From: Vombatus ursinus
Lineage: Eukaryota > Chordata > Mammalia > Diprotodontia > Vombatidae
DNA: 64,000 bases
NCBI RefSeq assembly: GCF_900497805.2
Contig: NW_020954611.1
Coordinates: 3,438,409-3,502,408, forward strand
Reading direction: 5' to 3'
Shown here: positions 12,351 to 22,858 of the stretch, one piece after another
Numbering within the stretch: position 1 is the stretch's first letter
Layout: each line of letters starts with the position of its first letter
Made by a program: the position numbers and the translations under genes
Notes under the pieces: generated by a model
Told to the model about the DNA's origin: nothing
Databases searched by the model: none
What the model saw: only the letters and a program-made list of their open reading frames with translations

Positions 12351-12353
12351 TGT

Positions 12354-12402
12354 ATCTCTCTCTCTCTCTGTCTGCCTGTCTGTCTCTCTCTATGTGTGTG
12401 TA

Positions 12403-12461
<59 letters not shown>

Positions 12462-12471
12462 NNNNNNNNNN

Positions 12472-12518
<47 letters not shown>

Positions 12519-12572
12519 ATATATCTATATCTGTGTGTATGTATACACACACACACATATATACACACATAT
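12354..12572. repeat. (TC)n-(TATC)n-(TG/CA)n microsatellite with gap
   Basis: TC/TG-rich start, about 110 bases of TATC repeats broken by ten N (12462-12471), then TATA/CACA repeats. The true repeat length is unknown because the N run is an assembly placeholder. Confidence 0.97.
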
Positions 12573-12889
12573 TGAGATCATTTTGTTGGTATCTAAAAAG
12601 ACATTGTATACATTTTATCTGACTTTCAATGACTATCCATATTCTATATCACAGCAACAGCTCATCTCTCACAGTTTCCTATAAAATTTAAAACAAGCAG
12701 TCCATAAAATGGAAATAGTCTCTCCAAGTCAGATACTACAGAGAGCAGAAGAACAAGAGAAGAATAATTGTAGAGTGGACCAATAGTTTGCAGAAGACAA
12801 TACGCTAGAAGAAGAGTTCAAGCAAAAGAAAAGCTATGATACTATCTATTCACAAATAAACAAATATAATAAACAAGGGGGGCCAGAGT

Positions 12890-12965
12890 CATGAAGGTAG
12901 AGATTCTTTTATCTTTGCATATTCAGATGCCTAATAATTGTTTAACTTAATTGAATTTGTTGTTG
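12890..12965 (+). mobile_element. L2 3' end fragment
   Basis: 'gaaggtagagattcttttat', 'cttaattgaatttgttgttg' and intervening sequence match the last bases of L2. Confidence 0.55.
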
Positions 12966-13039
12966 AATCTCAGTAGAAGGAAGAAAATTTGATCTCATGG
13001 GTAAGCCTCGGTAGAACGGGACTTGAGGCTGGAATGTAG

Positions 13040-13720
13040 TTTTGAAAACATATGTACAAAAAATTTTATACCAGCTCTTTTTTGTAGTGGCAGAAAACCC
13101 AGGAAACTAAGAGGGGAGAGTTTGCTCATTAGTTGGGGAATGGCTCAATAAATTATGCTATATGAAGCTTTTCTTTAAACTTTGATTTATATTTTCAGTT
13201 ACAAATTCTCTCCCTCCTTCCAACCTCTTCTCTACCTGTTGAGAAGGCAAGAAATATGATACCCATTATATAAATACAGTCAAGCAAAACATATTTCTGC
13301 ATTATATGCTAAATTAATATAATGGACCATCATTGCATTATAAAAAATGATGAAAGGGATTGTTTTGGAGAGACTTAGCAAGATTTTTATGATCCATAAT
13401 ATAGTGAGGAACTCCAAGAAAAAAATTCATTCAGTAACAGCAGTATTGTAAAGATGAACAACTTTGAATAACTTAAGGTATCTAGTCAATAAATGCAATT
13501 ACCAACCATGATTCCAGAAGACCAGTGATGAAGAAGAGAGCTGATGGACTCAACATACAGATTCAGACATTCATTTTTACATGACCAAAATAGAAATTTG
13601 TTTTGCTTCACTATGGGTAATTCTTATAAGGATTTTCTTTTTCTTTTTTTCTTAGTGGGGTAAGGGAGCTGGAGAGAGAAAGTAACTGTCAATTGAAATT
13701 AAAATGAAATAAAAAAGAAA
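13040..13720 (+). mobile_element. L1 3' UTR with nested antisense L1-tail fragment
   Basis: Sense L1 3' UTR landmarks: 'gttggggaatggctcaataa', 'taacagcagtattgtaaaga', 'ccaaaatagaaatttgtttt' and a terminal A-rich 'aaaatgaaataaaaaag'. Bases about 13165-13312 are in the opposite orientation ('cctgttgagaaggcaagaaa'), matching the antisense L1 tail at 52240, so a second short L1 tail lies inside it. Confidence 0.75.
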
Positions 13721-14126
13721 AAGTACATGAGGAAGGCTCTTAAGAATAATATAGCATCTTGCAAAATAACATTTAATGTATTTTATTGGTGTCTTTTGTT
13801 TTTGCATCACCCTCATTTCATATTATATCCCACCAACCCCTCCCAAAAAGCCATTTTTATAACAATGAATAAAGAAGGAAAAAAAAGTAGATGAACAAAA
13901 CTTTCCAACACAACATCAAACAAGTCCAATAGCATATACAGTGTTCCACATCCATAGTCTCTCACCTCTGCAAAGAAAGAGGGAGTATTCTTCAGGATCA
14001 TATTTGATTATTATAATTTCACTGCAATCAGTTTTGATTTTTTGTTGGTTATTAGGCTTTCCATTACCTTATTATAGATTATATGTATATATGTATGTGT
14101 GTGCATATATGCGTGTATGTATATGT

Positions 14127-14143
14127 GTCTATCTATCTGTCTG

Positions 14144-14186
<43 letters not shown>

Positions 14187-14187
14187 C
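14127..14187. repeat. (TATC)n microsatellite
   Basis: About 15 TATC/TGTC units inside the antisense L1 3' UTR, preceded by a TATG/TGTA-rich stretch from about 14080. Confidence 0.95.
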
Positions 14188-14822
14188 TTTCCTGGTTTTG
14201 CTTACTTTACTTTGTTTCAGGCATATGTCTTTTCATCTTCTATATTCTTAGTATTCAATTTTTTTCTTACAACCTAGTAATATTTCATTATATTCATGTA
14301 ACCATAATATATTTAGCCATTCCCCAATACTTACACTGATGAAATCACATATCTATTATAGTATTGAAAAAATATTCTCTGTCGAAGAGAATGATCTTGG
14401 ACTAGAAGAGAAAGATCTTGGACTGCTTTTTTACAGTTAAGGTTAGTAGGAAGCTTAAACTCCAAATAATTGCATCTGATTTGTTTCCAGTTCTTTGATA
14501 CTGTAAAAATGCTTCTATGAATTTTTTAATATATACAGGACCTTGATATTTATTATGGACCTCATTAGAGTATATGTCTGGTAGTGAGATTTATGAATCA
14601 AAAGTTATGGACAGTTTAATCACTTAAAAAAAGCATAATTTCAAATTGCTTTCCAGAGTCATTGGACCAATTCACAATTCTGTCAGTAGTATATAAATGT
14701 ATCTGACTCTCCATAACCCCTTCAACACTGCATGTTTCCAACTTTAGTTATCTTTACTTATTTTCTATGTGTGAAAGTGAAATTTAAGATTTCTTTTGAT
14801 TTGCATTTCTCTTATGTAACAG

Positions 14823-15145
14823 GGATTGGTGAGTAGGGAGAAGGGCAATCCCTATGGTAGGGGCTAGAGAGGCTGCTTTTGGAAGGGCCTCACTTTTGTT
14901 GAGCAAGGTCTTCTGAATGCGTTTTAATTCTGGCTATATAGTCAATCAATAATTCCTCTGTCCACAACAGTATTAACAGACTTGAACTAGTCATAGAATG
15001 TTTGCCTGTTCTTTAATTCAAGGAGCAAGCTACTTCTATTAAATGTCATCATGACTTTCCAGAAGCTGGCTACCCAGGCTCCTATGTAGGGAATTATCTG
15101 TTGCATCTGTTCACCAGATCCCTCCTCCCTCCCACCCCAATATAT
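14823..15145. other. Unassigned insertion in antisense L1
   Basis: L1 sequence breaks after 'cttatgtaac' and resumes at 'catcattagtgatttgaagc'. The 320 bases between have no L1, SINE or MIR features. Identity unknown; a short LTR or older repeat is possible. Confidence 0.4.
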
Positions 15146-15419
15146 TCATCATTAGTGATTTGAAGCATTTTCATATGGTTGGTAGTAGTTAGTGATACTT
15201 ATTTTGAGAGCTGCACATTCATATCCTTTGATCACTTATCCATTGGGGAATGGCTTTTGCTCATATATTTGTGTTAGTTCTCTCTATGTATTTAATATCA
15301 GGCCATTATCAGAGGTATTTGATACCAATATTTTCCCCAGTCTACTGCTTTTCTTCTTATCCTAGTTGCATCAATTTTGTTTACTCAAAAGTTAAAATAA
15401 AAAAAACCCTTAGTATTTA

Positions 15420-15665
15420 ATAATAATAGCTAGCATTTATATAGTGCCTTAATATTTGCAAAGCACTTTAAACATTCTATCTCATTTGATCTTTGCAATG
15501 ACCTGGGGAAGTAGGTGCTATTATTCCCATTTTTCATATGAAAAAATTGAGGCTAAGGGAGGAGAAATGATTTACCCAACATCACATAGCTAGTAAGTAT
15601 CTGAGGTAGAATTTGAACTCAGGTCTTCCTCATTTCAAGTCTAACATTCTATCTCCTGCCCTATT
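15420..15665 (-). mobile_element. MIR-type SINE, near full length
   Basis: Antisense layout: 'taataatagctagcatttat' (3' end), 'tgcaaagcactttaaacatt', 'aaaattgaggctaagggagg', 'acatcacatagctagtaagt' and 'gaatttgaactcaggtcttc' (Box B side). Confidence 0.85.
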
Positions 15666-15942
15666 GAGCTTCCTTTTTTTCTAATCCCCCCCATGAACAA
15701 AAGTTTGTTTTAACCCTCTTCCACTGGAGAAAATACATAATTCTTATTTGTCCTCCATTGCCACTCTTACTTCTACCTTCTATATATATTGAAAATTTAA
15801 AAAAAGTTCATTTAGTTCCACGTAAATTCACATTAATCTCTTTAGATAGTTTTCTCCTTTTTTTTCTAATTGGAATTATTCTCAAAACTTAATTATTTAA
15901 AGCAACTCAGAAGTGCTATTCATCAAATTAGCAAAGTTGACC

Positions 15943-16616
15943 CTTCTCTACTGGAAGAACTCTAGAATTCTTATAACAAATATGCATAGAAAATAAAATC
16001 AAATACCCACATTATCCATGATTAGAAATGTATGTCCCATTTTCTGTATTTAGTCTATCACCTTTCATTCAGGAGATGAGTGGTATTCTTCATCTTCAGT
16101 CCTCTGGTTTCGTGGGTAGTCACTTCATTAATGAGAGTTCTTAAAACTTTCAAAATTGTTTGTCTTTTTAATGTTATTATGATTGTATTGTTCTCCTGGT
16201 TTTCCCCATTTTACTTTGCATCACTTCATATAGATATTTCCAGATTTCTCTAAAACCATCCGTTTATTTACTTCATAAGGCACAATAGTATTCAATTACA
16301 TTAATATAGTATAATTTGTTGAGCCATTCTCTAGTTGATGGGTACTTCCTTGGTGTCTAGTTCTTTGTCACCACAAAAAGAGCTGCTAGAAATAATTTTT
16401 GTACATATGAATCTTTTTCCTCTTGCCTTGATCTTTTTGGGGCATAGTTATAGTAGTGGTATCTCTGGGCCAAAGGGTATACGTTATTTAGTAAATTTTG
16501 GAGCATAGTTCCAAATCATTCTATAAAATAGCTATACCAATTTGCAGATCTACCAAAAATACGTTACTATACCTATTTCCCTACAATCCCTCTAACATTT
16601 GTCATTTTCCTTTTTT
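15943..16616 (-). mobile_element. L1 3' UTR, antisense (spacer of the inverted repeat)
   Basis: 'ctactggaagaactctagaa', 'acaaatatgcatagaaaata', 'ttgttgagccattctctagt' and 'ttgtcaccacaaaaagagct' are marsupial L1 tail landmarks. Sequence more 3' in L1 is missing at the left edge, where the inverted-repeat arm starts. Confidence 0.8.
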
Positions 16617-16780
16617 GGTCAACTTTGCTAATTTGATGAGTATGAAGTAGCATTTCTGAGTTGCTTTAAATAATTAAATTTTGATAATAATTCTAATTAG
16701 GAAAAAAAGGAGAAAATTGTCTAAAGAGATTAATGTGAATTTACATGGAACTAAATGAATTATTATTTTTTTTTATTTTC

Positions 16781-16921
16781 TTTTTTAGGCAATTGGGGTT
16801 AAGTGACTTGCCCAGGGTCACACAGCTGGTAAGCGTCAAGTGTTTGGTCTGAGGCCAGATTTGAACTCAGGTCTTCCTGATTTCAGTGTCAGTGCTCTAT
16901 CCATTGCACCACCTAGCTGCC
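16781..16921 (-). mobile_element. tRNA-derived marsupial SINE with A-tail
   Basis: T-tail, then 'ggcaattggggttaagtgac' through to 'ccacctagctgcc'. Imperfect duplication: 'ttatttttttttattttc' before and 'ctatttttctattttc' after. It lies in the right arm of the inverted repeat, with no counterpart in the left arm. Confidence 0.93.
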
Positions 16922-17000
16922 TCACTATTTTTCTATTTTCAAAAAACATATATAGAAGGTAAAAGTAAGAATGGCTAATGAAGGACAAATGCAAATGAAC

Positions 17001-17476
17001 AATATGGTTTTTTAAGGATAATTCTGGAATCACTAAATTCAAAGAAGATGAGGCCAAGGACAACAAAAAGAGTTCTTAAAACTGTGTTTAGGACCAGAGA
17101 AAGGCCAAAGAAGAAATGGATAATGGAAAGAAAGCAGCATTATACAATTCTTAATTGCTTCTTTTGGGAGGTGGGTACTATATTATGACTTGTGCGCTCC
17201 AAAGGTGTAAGGGTTGTGCTTCTAATTCAGGAAATGTTGATGTAAAGGACGTGGATCAGTCATGTAGTAAAAGTGGGGGAAAACAGATAGACAGTCCACA
17301 AACTGCAATGGTACCAACCAAATGTTAGAAGACCTAGACAAAGACTTTCAGCATGTTGGGGAAGGACATGGACTAATAACAGCACAGGAACAGAAGGCAG
17401 GGAGTGCTTGCAACCTGTATTCCTTTTGTGGGGTTCATATCACTAATCATTAATGAATTAGTTAACTAATTAAAAA
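17001..17476. other. No gene seen
   Basis: Unique-looking sequence with no recognisable repeat or coding region. Confidence 0.5.
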
Positions 17477-17680
17477 TATTGGCATCAAATTCAAATAGAA
17501 TGGGATCTCTGTAGGCCACTTATTGATTTAGAAAAAACACAAATTAGCATCATCTATGTTATATTGTATTTTTATTTATTTTATTAACCATTTCCCAATT
17601 ACACTTTAATCTGGCTCCCATCATATTTGGGAGTTTTGCAGGCTGTTTGCAGTCAGCAGGTGGAGAGTTTGATACCTCTG
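17477..17680 (+). mobile_element. hAT-type nonautonomous DNA transposon
   Basis: Short element with degenerate terminal repeats: left 'ggcatcaaattc' and right 'gagtttgatacctctg', the TIR type CAGAGGTGTCAAACTC. The interior ('attgtatttttatttatttt', 'cccaattacactttaatctg') fits a marsupial element of this class. Possible 8-bp duplication 'taattaaa/tattaaag'. Confidence 0.7.
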
Positions 17681-17976
17681 TATTAAAGTATTGGAGAAGT
17701 AAACTGAATCAACAATGATGATCTTTGGACAGTGCAGAAAAAAAGATTAAATAGCCAATAAGATGAAACTCCAAGTAAGTGTGACAAGAGAAAGAGAACT
17801 ATCAATGAGTTATCACCAAGCTTGGGCAAACTGTATTTCAGGGTTGTAAAAGAATCAGTGGATACAATTCTTGATCTGGCTGTTGGTGACTTTTGGAAAT
17901 TCAGGCAGAAAAAAAAAATCATGGAGAATGAGAGAGTTACTGTTGGACTCAAAAAAAAATTAATGCCTGAATTTTC

Positions 17977-18756
17977 ATTTTTTTGAGGGTCATAAGTTGG
18001 CATTTATTATTTAAGTTGAAGAACAGGTTATAAAGGGGGTGGGGGGCACATTCATAACAGAGTGTCCAAGGTGGAGCCCTAGGGGAGAGGGAAGAAGGGA
18101 GGAGACAGGGTGAAGAGAGCCTCTCCTCTGTTTCTGCTCTAGACGGGATTGATCCTGATTTCTGAGCCTTGGTCCAGGGCACACAATGAAGCACATGATA
18201 AGATGAGGTTCCAGGGGCTACAGGTTTAGGAAACATCAAGGGGGGGCCAAAGTCACACATCCAACCAGAGGTAGGGGCTGGGATTCTCCTTGGATGAGCA
18301 GCACTGCTTCCTTTGAGGAATTGAATCATAGTGATAAGTTCCATCCCACTTATTTCAGCTGTTGTGAAGCATTCTTGTAGTTAAAGTCTTTGTGCTAAAG
18401 AATTCTTTCATCGCCTCTCTAACTTGTACTTTGCTTCTAATTTTTTTAAATATGCCTCCAACTTGTAAGCTGCCTGCTCCAGAGCTGCTACGTGCTCCTC
18501 TGTGAGAGTGATCTGATCCAGATGAGGCTGAAGTGCTGCATATTTCTGGTTTAAGTCCTTTAGGTTTCTACTTATGTTTACTGCAGTATCTTTCATTTCT
18601 AGATACTTCAAGCTAGTTGGTTTCTTCATATTTTCCAGAAGTTTGTAGTCTTCACTGGTGGCTCGTCCCAGACCTTCCCACTGGGTTGCAGGGATGCCCT
18701 TGGCCACGGCCAACATGCCTGTGCCTTTTCAGGCCCTGCACGTGGGCCATATGCCT
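17977..18756 (-). pseudogene. BLOC1S2: Processed retrocopy of BLOC1S2 with open 102-codon frame
   Basis: The minus-strand frame 18716-18408 encodes 102 residues. Its last 83 match the coiled-coil C-terminal part of BLOC1S2 (BLOS2), a subunit of the BLOC-1 and BORC complexes that act in endosome and lysosome traffic. Examples are 'TSEDYKLLENMKKPTSLKYL', 'NISRNLKDLNQKYAALQPHL' and 'ALEQAAYKLEAYLKKLEAKY'. The first 19 residues (MLAVAKGIPATQ...) resemble the BLOC1S2 start. About 37 residues between them, including the ITELCRDMFSKMATYLTGEL region, are absent without loss of frame, and one Lys is missing near the C-terminus. No introns, a 3' UTR of about 400 bases, AATAAA (18008-18003), a 7-base A run at 17984-17978 and a perfect 11-bp duplication show L1-driven retroposition. 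The human protein has 142 residues. No promoter was seen, so it is probably not functional, though the frame is open. Confidence 0.9.
18003..18008 (-). terminator. Polyadenylation signal inherited by the BLOC1S2 retrocopy
   Basis: AATAAA on the minus strand about 18 bases before the A run that ends the retrocopy. Confidence 0.85.
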
Positions 18757-18769
18757 CCTGAATTTTCAA

Positions 18770-19120
18770 AAAAAAGGGAAGAAGGTGGGACCTGAAAGTG
18801 ATACATACACTAGTGACCTTGGCTTTCATTCCTGACAAAATTCTAAGCCATGTCACTAGAAAGAGACACTGTGATCATTAACAGCAAACATTTCTCCATT
18901 GTAAACTGGTCACGCTAGACAGATCTCATTTCCTTCTTGGACAGGGGTATCTATTAGGATTGTAAAACAGGGCATGTAACATACCTGGATTTCAGCGTGA
19001 TATTTGAGCAAGACTGTCATATTAGTAGCTCTCTTGCCAAGATGGAGGCATGTGGAGTAGGTGAGTAGGTGGATTTGGAACTGGTCAAGTGAATGGACTT
19101 AGAAGGTAGTTATGAATGTG
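18770..19120. other. No gene seen
   Basis: Unique-looking flank of the retrocopy. Open frames here are short and unsupported. Confidence 0.5.
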
Positions 19121-19124
19121 TAGT

Positions 19125-19545
19125 CAGTCAGTAAACGTTACTAAGCACTTACATCATTCCAGTCACTGTGCTAAGCCCTGGGGATATGATGAAATGAAAA
19201 AGACAGTTCCCATCCTCAAGAAGCTCACAGCCTAATGAGGGAGACAAAATGTAAAAAAGAACAAAACTATGAACAAACCATATATAGGATAAATTGAAGA
19301 TAATCTTAGTGGGAAGCACTAGAATTAAGAGCCATTGGGAAAGGTTTTCCTGTAGAAATTGAGATTTTAGTTGGCACTTGAAGAAAACCTAGTAAGCCCG
19401 GAGACAAAGATGAAAAGAGAGAGAATCCAGTCATGGGAGACAGCAGTGAAAATGTTGGAGTCCAAAGATGGAGTGTCTCATATAAGGAACAGAAAGGATA
19501 CCAGAGCTACAGAATTTCTCTCTTCTGTCCTGCACTTCGTTTTGA
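19125..19545 (-). mobile_element. L2 LINE 3' region, antisense
   Basis: Starts with the complement of the L2 end ('gtcagtcagtaaacgttact'), then 'ctgtgctaagccctggggat', 'catatataggataaattgaa', 'tggagtccaaagatggagtg'. Confidence 0.85.
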
Positions 19546-19619
19546 TGAGCTCAGGAAGAGATTATATAAACACTTGTTGGAGATATTTTAGAGGGAATTT
19601 CAGTAGAGTTATGGTTTGC

Positions 19620-20600
19620 AATAGCTAGCCTCTGAGGTCCCTTCCAACTCTGAAATTCTATGATTTCCTAAAATTTTTTCTGAAATACGGGAAGAAAGGG
19701 GAATTGTTTTGATTTGCTCTCATAATCCAAGGTCTGAGGTGGGGATTTAAGTGCTTTTAAGTCATGAATGCTTGGACTAGCAGGGTAACCAGCATCTTTT
19801 GATGTGAGGGACCCATAAGTGAGGCTAAAGAGAACAGACTTTCCCACTAGACCCCCCTTCCTTCCTGGTCATCCAGTTACCACAATGATGATATCTCTAG
19901 GACCTTCCTAAAGGGAGAGTAGAGGGCAGAAAGCTCTAGGAGGTGACTATTGAGAATTCCTTACCCTTTCCCATAATGTAGTCATTAGGAAACTCTTTTT
20001 TATGTACTGTGGGAGGAAAATAGGAACCACAATTATTTTGCAGCATCTTGAAGGACTAACAATGTAGAAATCCCCCAACCATCTGGTGGCCTATTATTAG
20101 AAAGTTCCCAGCCTCTATGGAAAGACACATTAAAGTGGACTGTCTCATCCTCTTTTGTAACAACCGTGTGCTGCTCTTGAATAAGAGACCCTGCAGTTTT
20201 GTCTTCAAGGACTTCTTTTACAATTGTAAAAGTATTTGGTCTCTTTTGCTTGTCTCCTGCCCTTGAACAGGGAATGTTTTCTTATTTCAGTAACAAATCC
20301 TGCCAATTGCATTCCAAATACTCCCCCTCTCTTGCCTGATCCCTCTTCTTGCTCTATGTCTTCCCTGAAATGCTTTACTTTTCTATCCTAAGTTTCCATG
20401 GAATGCTGCTGATTGGGTACCTTCAGTGGTCCTGTAAGATTATAAAAAACAAATTTGTACCCTAGAAAGCTGAAATTGCCTCCAGCAAGGTATCTGTTTT
20501 AGCAAGCTCATACATCTCTTTGCTTTCAGTTTGATTTCTTGCCCTGAGTTTATCAGAGGATCATAGATTTATAGCCAGAAGAGATCTGAGAGGATGGCTA
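19620..20600. other. No gene seen
   Basis: A MIR3-like scrap at about 19628-19670 ('gaggtcccttccaactctga') and another antisense scrap near 20557-20605. Otherwise unique-looking sequence without coding features. Confidence 0.5.
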
Positions 20601-20605
20601 GTCCA

Positions 20606-21370
20606 ATCCATTTTATTTAAAAAATTATCTTAATCATGAAGTTAATATTAGCAGACCTGAAATTTTTTGCATTCAACAAAGAATAACAAATGAGGATTGT
20701 ATATGAAACTGTGAATCTCTGCTTTTTTAAAAAAATATGATCATTTAAGATGATAGTACCAACACCGACCTGCTTATCTGTCCCTCTGAACTTGCATCTT
20801 TTTTCTTCTGTTCCTAACATTTCATTAACATCCTTTCCATTTCTTCATTTGTTTTTGTATCATTGCCATTACCCACTCACTCCTTCCCCAAAAATTCTCC
20901 CACAATTGTCCCCAACAAAAATAAGGATCCTCCCTTGTAACAAATAAATGTAGTCAAGCAAATTGGGTTCCCATATTGGCCATCTTAAAATACATCTTCA
21001 GGCTGAGTAACTAGAGCATGTCTTCCACAGTAAAAGGTGGGAGATGTGCTTCATCATCAATCTTCTGAAGTCACATTGGTCCTTGCATTGATTACAGTTA
21101 TTCATTCTTTCAAAGTTGTTTTCCTTTACATCACATTAATTGTTCTCTAGATTCTGCATGAGTTTATACAGGTCTCAGGTTTCTCTCAATCCACCCTTTT
21201 TGTCATTTCTTAGAGTTAATAAATAATATTCCATTATATACATATGCCATCATTTGTTCAGCCATTCTCGAATTGTTGGTCATTCACTTTATTTCCAGTT
21301 CTTTGACACAATGAAAAATGATGTTATAAATATTTTTGTATGTAAAGATGCTTTCCCTCTGTCACTCATT
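20606..21370 (-). mobile_element. L1 3' UTR, antisense
   Basis: 'gaggattgtatatgaaactg' near the 3' end, 'aaataaatgtagtcaagcaa', 'gttcagccattctcgaattg' and 'ttccagttctttgacacaat' follow the L1 tail order shared with the copies at 47617 and 52140. Confidence 0.75.
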
Positions 21371-21371
21371 T

Positions 21372-21700
21372 ATTTTAGCCCCTTCATTTTAAGGATGAGG
21401 AAACACATTGGCAAGTAAGTCAAGATAAGGCATATGCAAAATAACATAAAGTAATTTTGAGAGGGACATAGGATTAATGGAATTCAGAAAGGCCTCGTGA
21501 GGTAGCTGGTACCTGAGCTGTGTTTTGAGGGAAACTAGAGATTCTATTGGGCAGAGATGAAGAGGAAGGTTCCAGACGTGGGCCACTCTTTGTACAAAGA
21601 CATGGAATGTTTTATTTGAGGAACAACTATCTGATCAATTTAACTGGAAGAGAGAATGTATGAGGTTAAGTTAGCTGAAAACAACCTGAAAAGGTAGGGG
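21372..21700 (-). mobile_element. L2 LINE fragment, antisense
   Basis: 'aaaggcctcgtgaggtagct', 'gagctgtgttttgagggaaa' and 'gaggaaggttccagacgtgg' match the antisense L2 3' region. An antisense MIR-like scrap ('catttgaacacaggactttc') lies further on, near 22015. Confidence 0.65.
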
Positions 21701-22107
21701 AGGGCATTGCAGATTGTGGGAGAATTTTAACACTAGCCTGAGTATTTGCTTTTATCTCCCCCATCATATTATAAATTCATTGAAGATATGCAGCACGTAC
21801 CTTATGAATTATTTAAACTCATTAAATTCATTGAGGGCCACTGACCAAATGGAGAAAAAAAGATCTTTTTCTCCCTGTGGACCTGTAATTTCATGATTGT
21901 GGGGATGTACAGATCAGGACTTGGGCAGCAACTTAGAATTTTAGAAGGTTGTCTAAGGGGTACTCAGAGATTAGAGGACCCGCCTAGACTCCCACAGAAT
22001 GTATCAGAGGCAGCATTTGAACACAGGACTTTCTGACTACAAGATTTTTTTCTGTTTACCACACTACACTACCCTACCTCTCAGGCTACCACCCCTCCCC
22101 CACCTTA

Positions 22108-22109
<2 letters not shown>

Positions 22110-22140
<31 letters not shown>

Positions 22141-22141
22141 C
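22110..22141. repeat. (CAA)n microsatellite
   Basis: Eleven uninterrupted CAA units. Confidence 0.97.
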
Positions 22142-22289
22142 TATGACAAAGAGTAGGGGAAGTATTTGAGGGAGGGAATGTGGAAGATACAGTCAATTCA
22201 AATTAAAAACAGTAAAAGAAAAGTTTCTTCAATAAGTAAAACAAATATTTGAAAACAGAAAGAAAATGAAAACAAATATTTATGATATT

Positions 22290-22825
22290 ATGAAATGGGA
22301 GCAGGCACGCCCAGTTCTTTGGGTTCTTGCCAGGAAAGACTGATGACAGCCAGAAGTTAAGCTGCAGTTACACTTTAATAAGGCACAAAGAGTGTAGCAG
22401 ACAAATAGGTAAAGAAGGCACAGAGATAGTTGTCATGGAGACAGGGGATGGAGTGGTGGAGGAAGACAGATAAGAGGAGGGGGAGGAGGAGAAGAATAGA
22501 GAATCATTAATGTAACCATGGATCAGAGTAGGGAGCACTTGGTAGCATGAACCCAGTGGAGATAGAGAGTGCTTGAGGGGCATGATTTTGAGGTCTCATT
22601 GCTATAGGATTTTGGTCAGAGACAGACTAACTCTTATTGGTTCCATCTTTGGGTTAGTTCATTAACATATCCAAATCATCTCAAAGTTGTGAGCAAAAGT
22701 TTAAAGTTAACGTGTCTGTATCGTCTCAAAATTATCAGCACCATTTGGTCTTCTGTTGCTCTTACTGAGGATGTCTGGAACTAATCTGAGATTTACATAT
22801 TATAACACTAAAAGACCCAGACAGC
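22290..22825 (-). mobile_element. Candidate solo LTR of an endogenous retrovirus
   Basis: On the minus strand the segment reads as an LTR: it starts TG near 22821 (after 'gctttgc') and has a CCAAT-type promoter region near 22645. A polyadenylation signal ATTAAA follows near 22377, and the U5-like end ('aagaacccaaagaactgggc') finishes in CA near 22297. No internal retroviral genes flank it. Family not identified and target duplication not resolved. Confidence 0.5.
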
Positions 22826-22858
22826 AAAGCTCAAGATGGCTCTTTTATTTAATAAAAT

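Larger units (their letters stand above)
13750..15420 (-). mobile_element. L1 LINE 3' UTR and ORF2 end, antisense, interrupted
   Basis: Runs from the 3' UTR ('acctctgcaaagaaagaggg' near 13964, 'ttagccattccccaatac' near 14315) to the ORF2 end ('ttatccattggggaatggct' near 15235, 'tatcaggccattatcagagg' near 15295). It contains a TATC microsatellite (14127-14187) and an unrelated insertion near 14823-15145. 5'-truncated and not coding. Confidence 0.8.
15741..17000. repeat. Large imperfect inverted repeat around an L1 tail
   Basis: The left arm 15741-15942 is the reverse complement of the right arm 16617-17000. Shared landmarks are 'aaattagcaaagttgacc' at 15925 against 'ggtcaactttgctaattt' at 16617, and 'gtaaattcacattaatctct' at 15822 against its complement near 16725. 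The right arm is longer only because a SINE (16781-16921) entered it later. The 674-base spacer is an antisense L1 3' UTR. Confidence 0.88.
17966..18767. repeat. 11-bp target-site duplication of the BLOC1S2 retrocopy
   Basis: The identical 11-mer 'cctgaattttc' occurs at 17966-17976 and 18757-18767 and brackets the retrocopy exactly. In the sense orientation of the retrocopy the upstream junction reads TTTT/GAAAA, the kind of site cut by the L1 endonuclease. Confidence 0.95.

Noticed and set aside
12313-12684. 123-codon open frame rich in Tyr-Leu-Ser-Ile
   Set aside because: It is a translation of the TATC microsatellite and even crosses the N gap.
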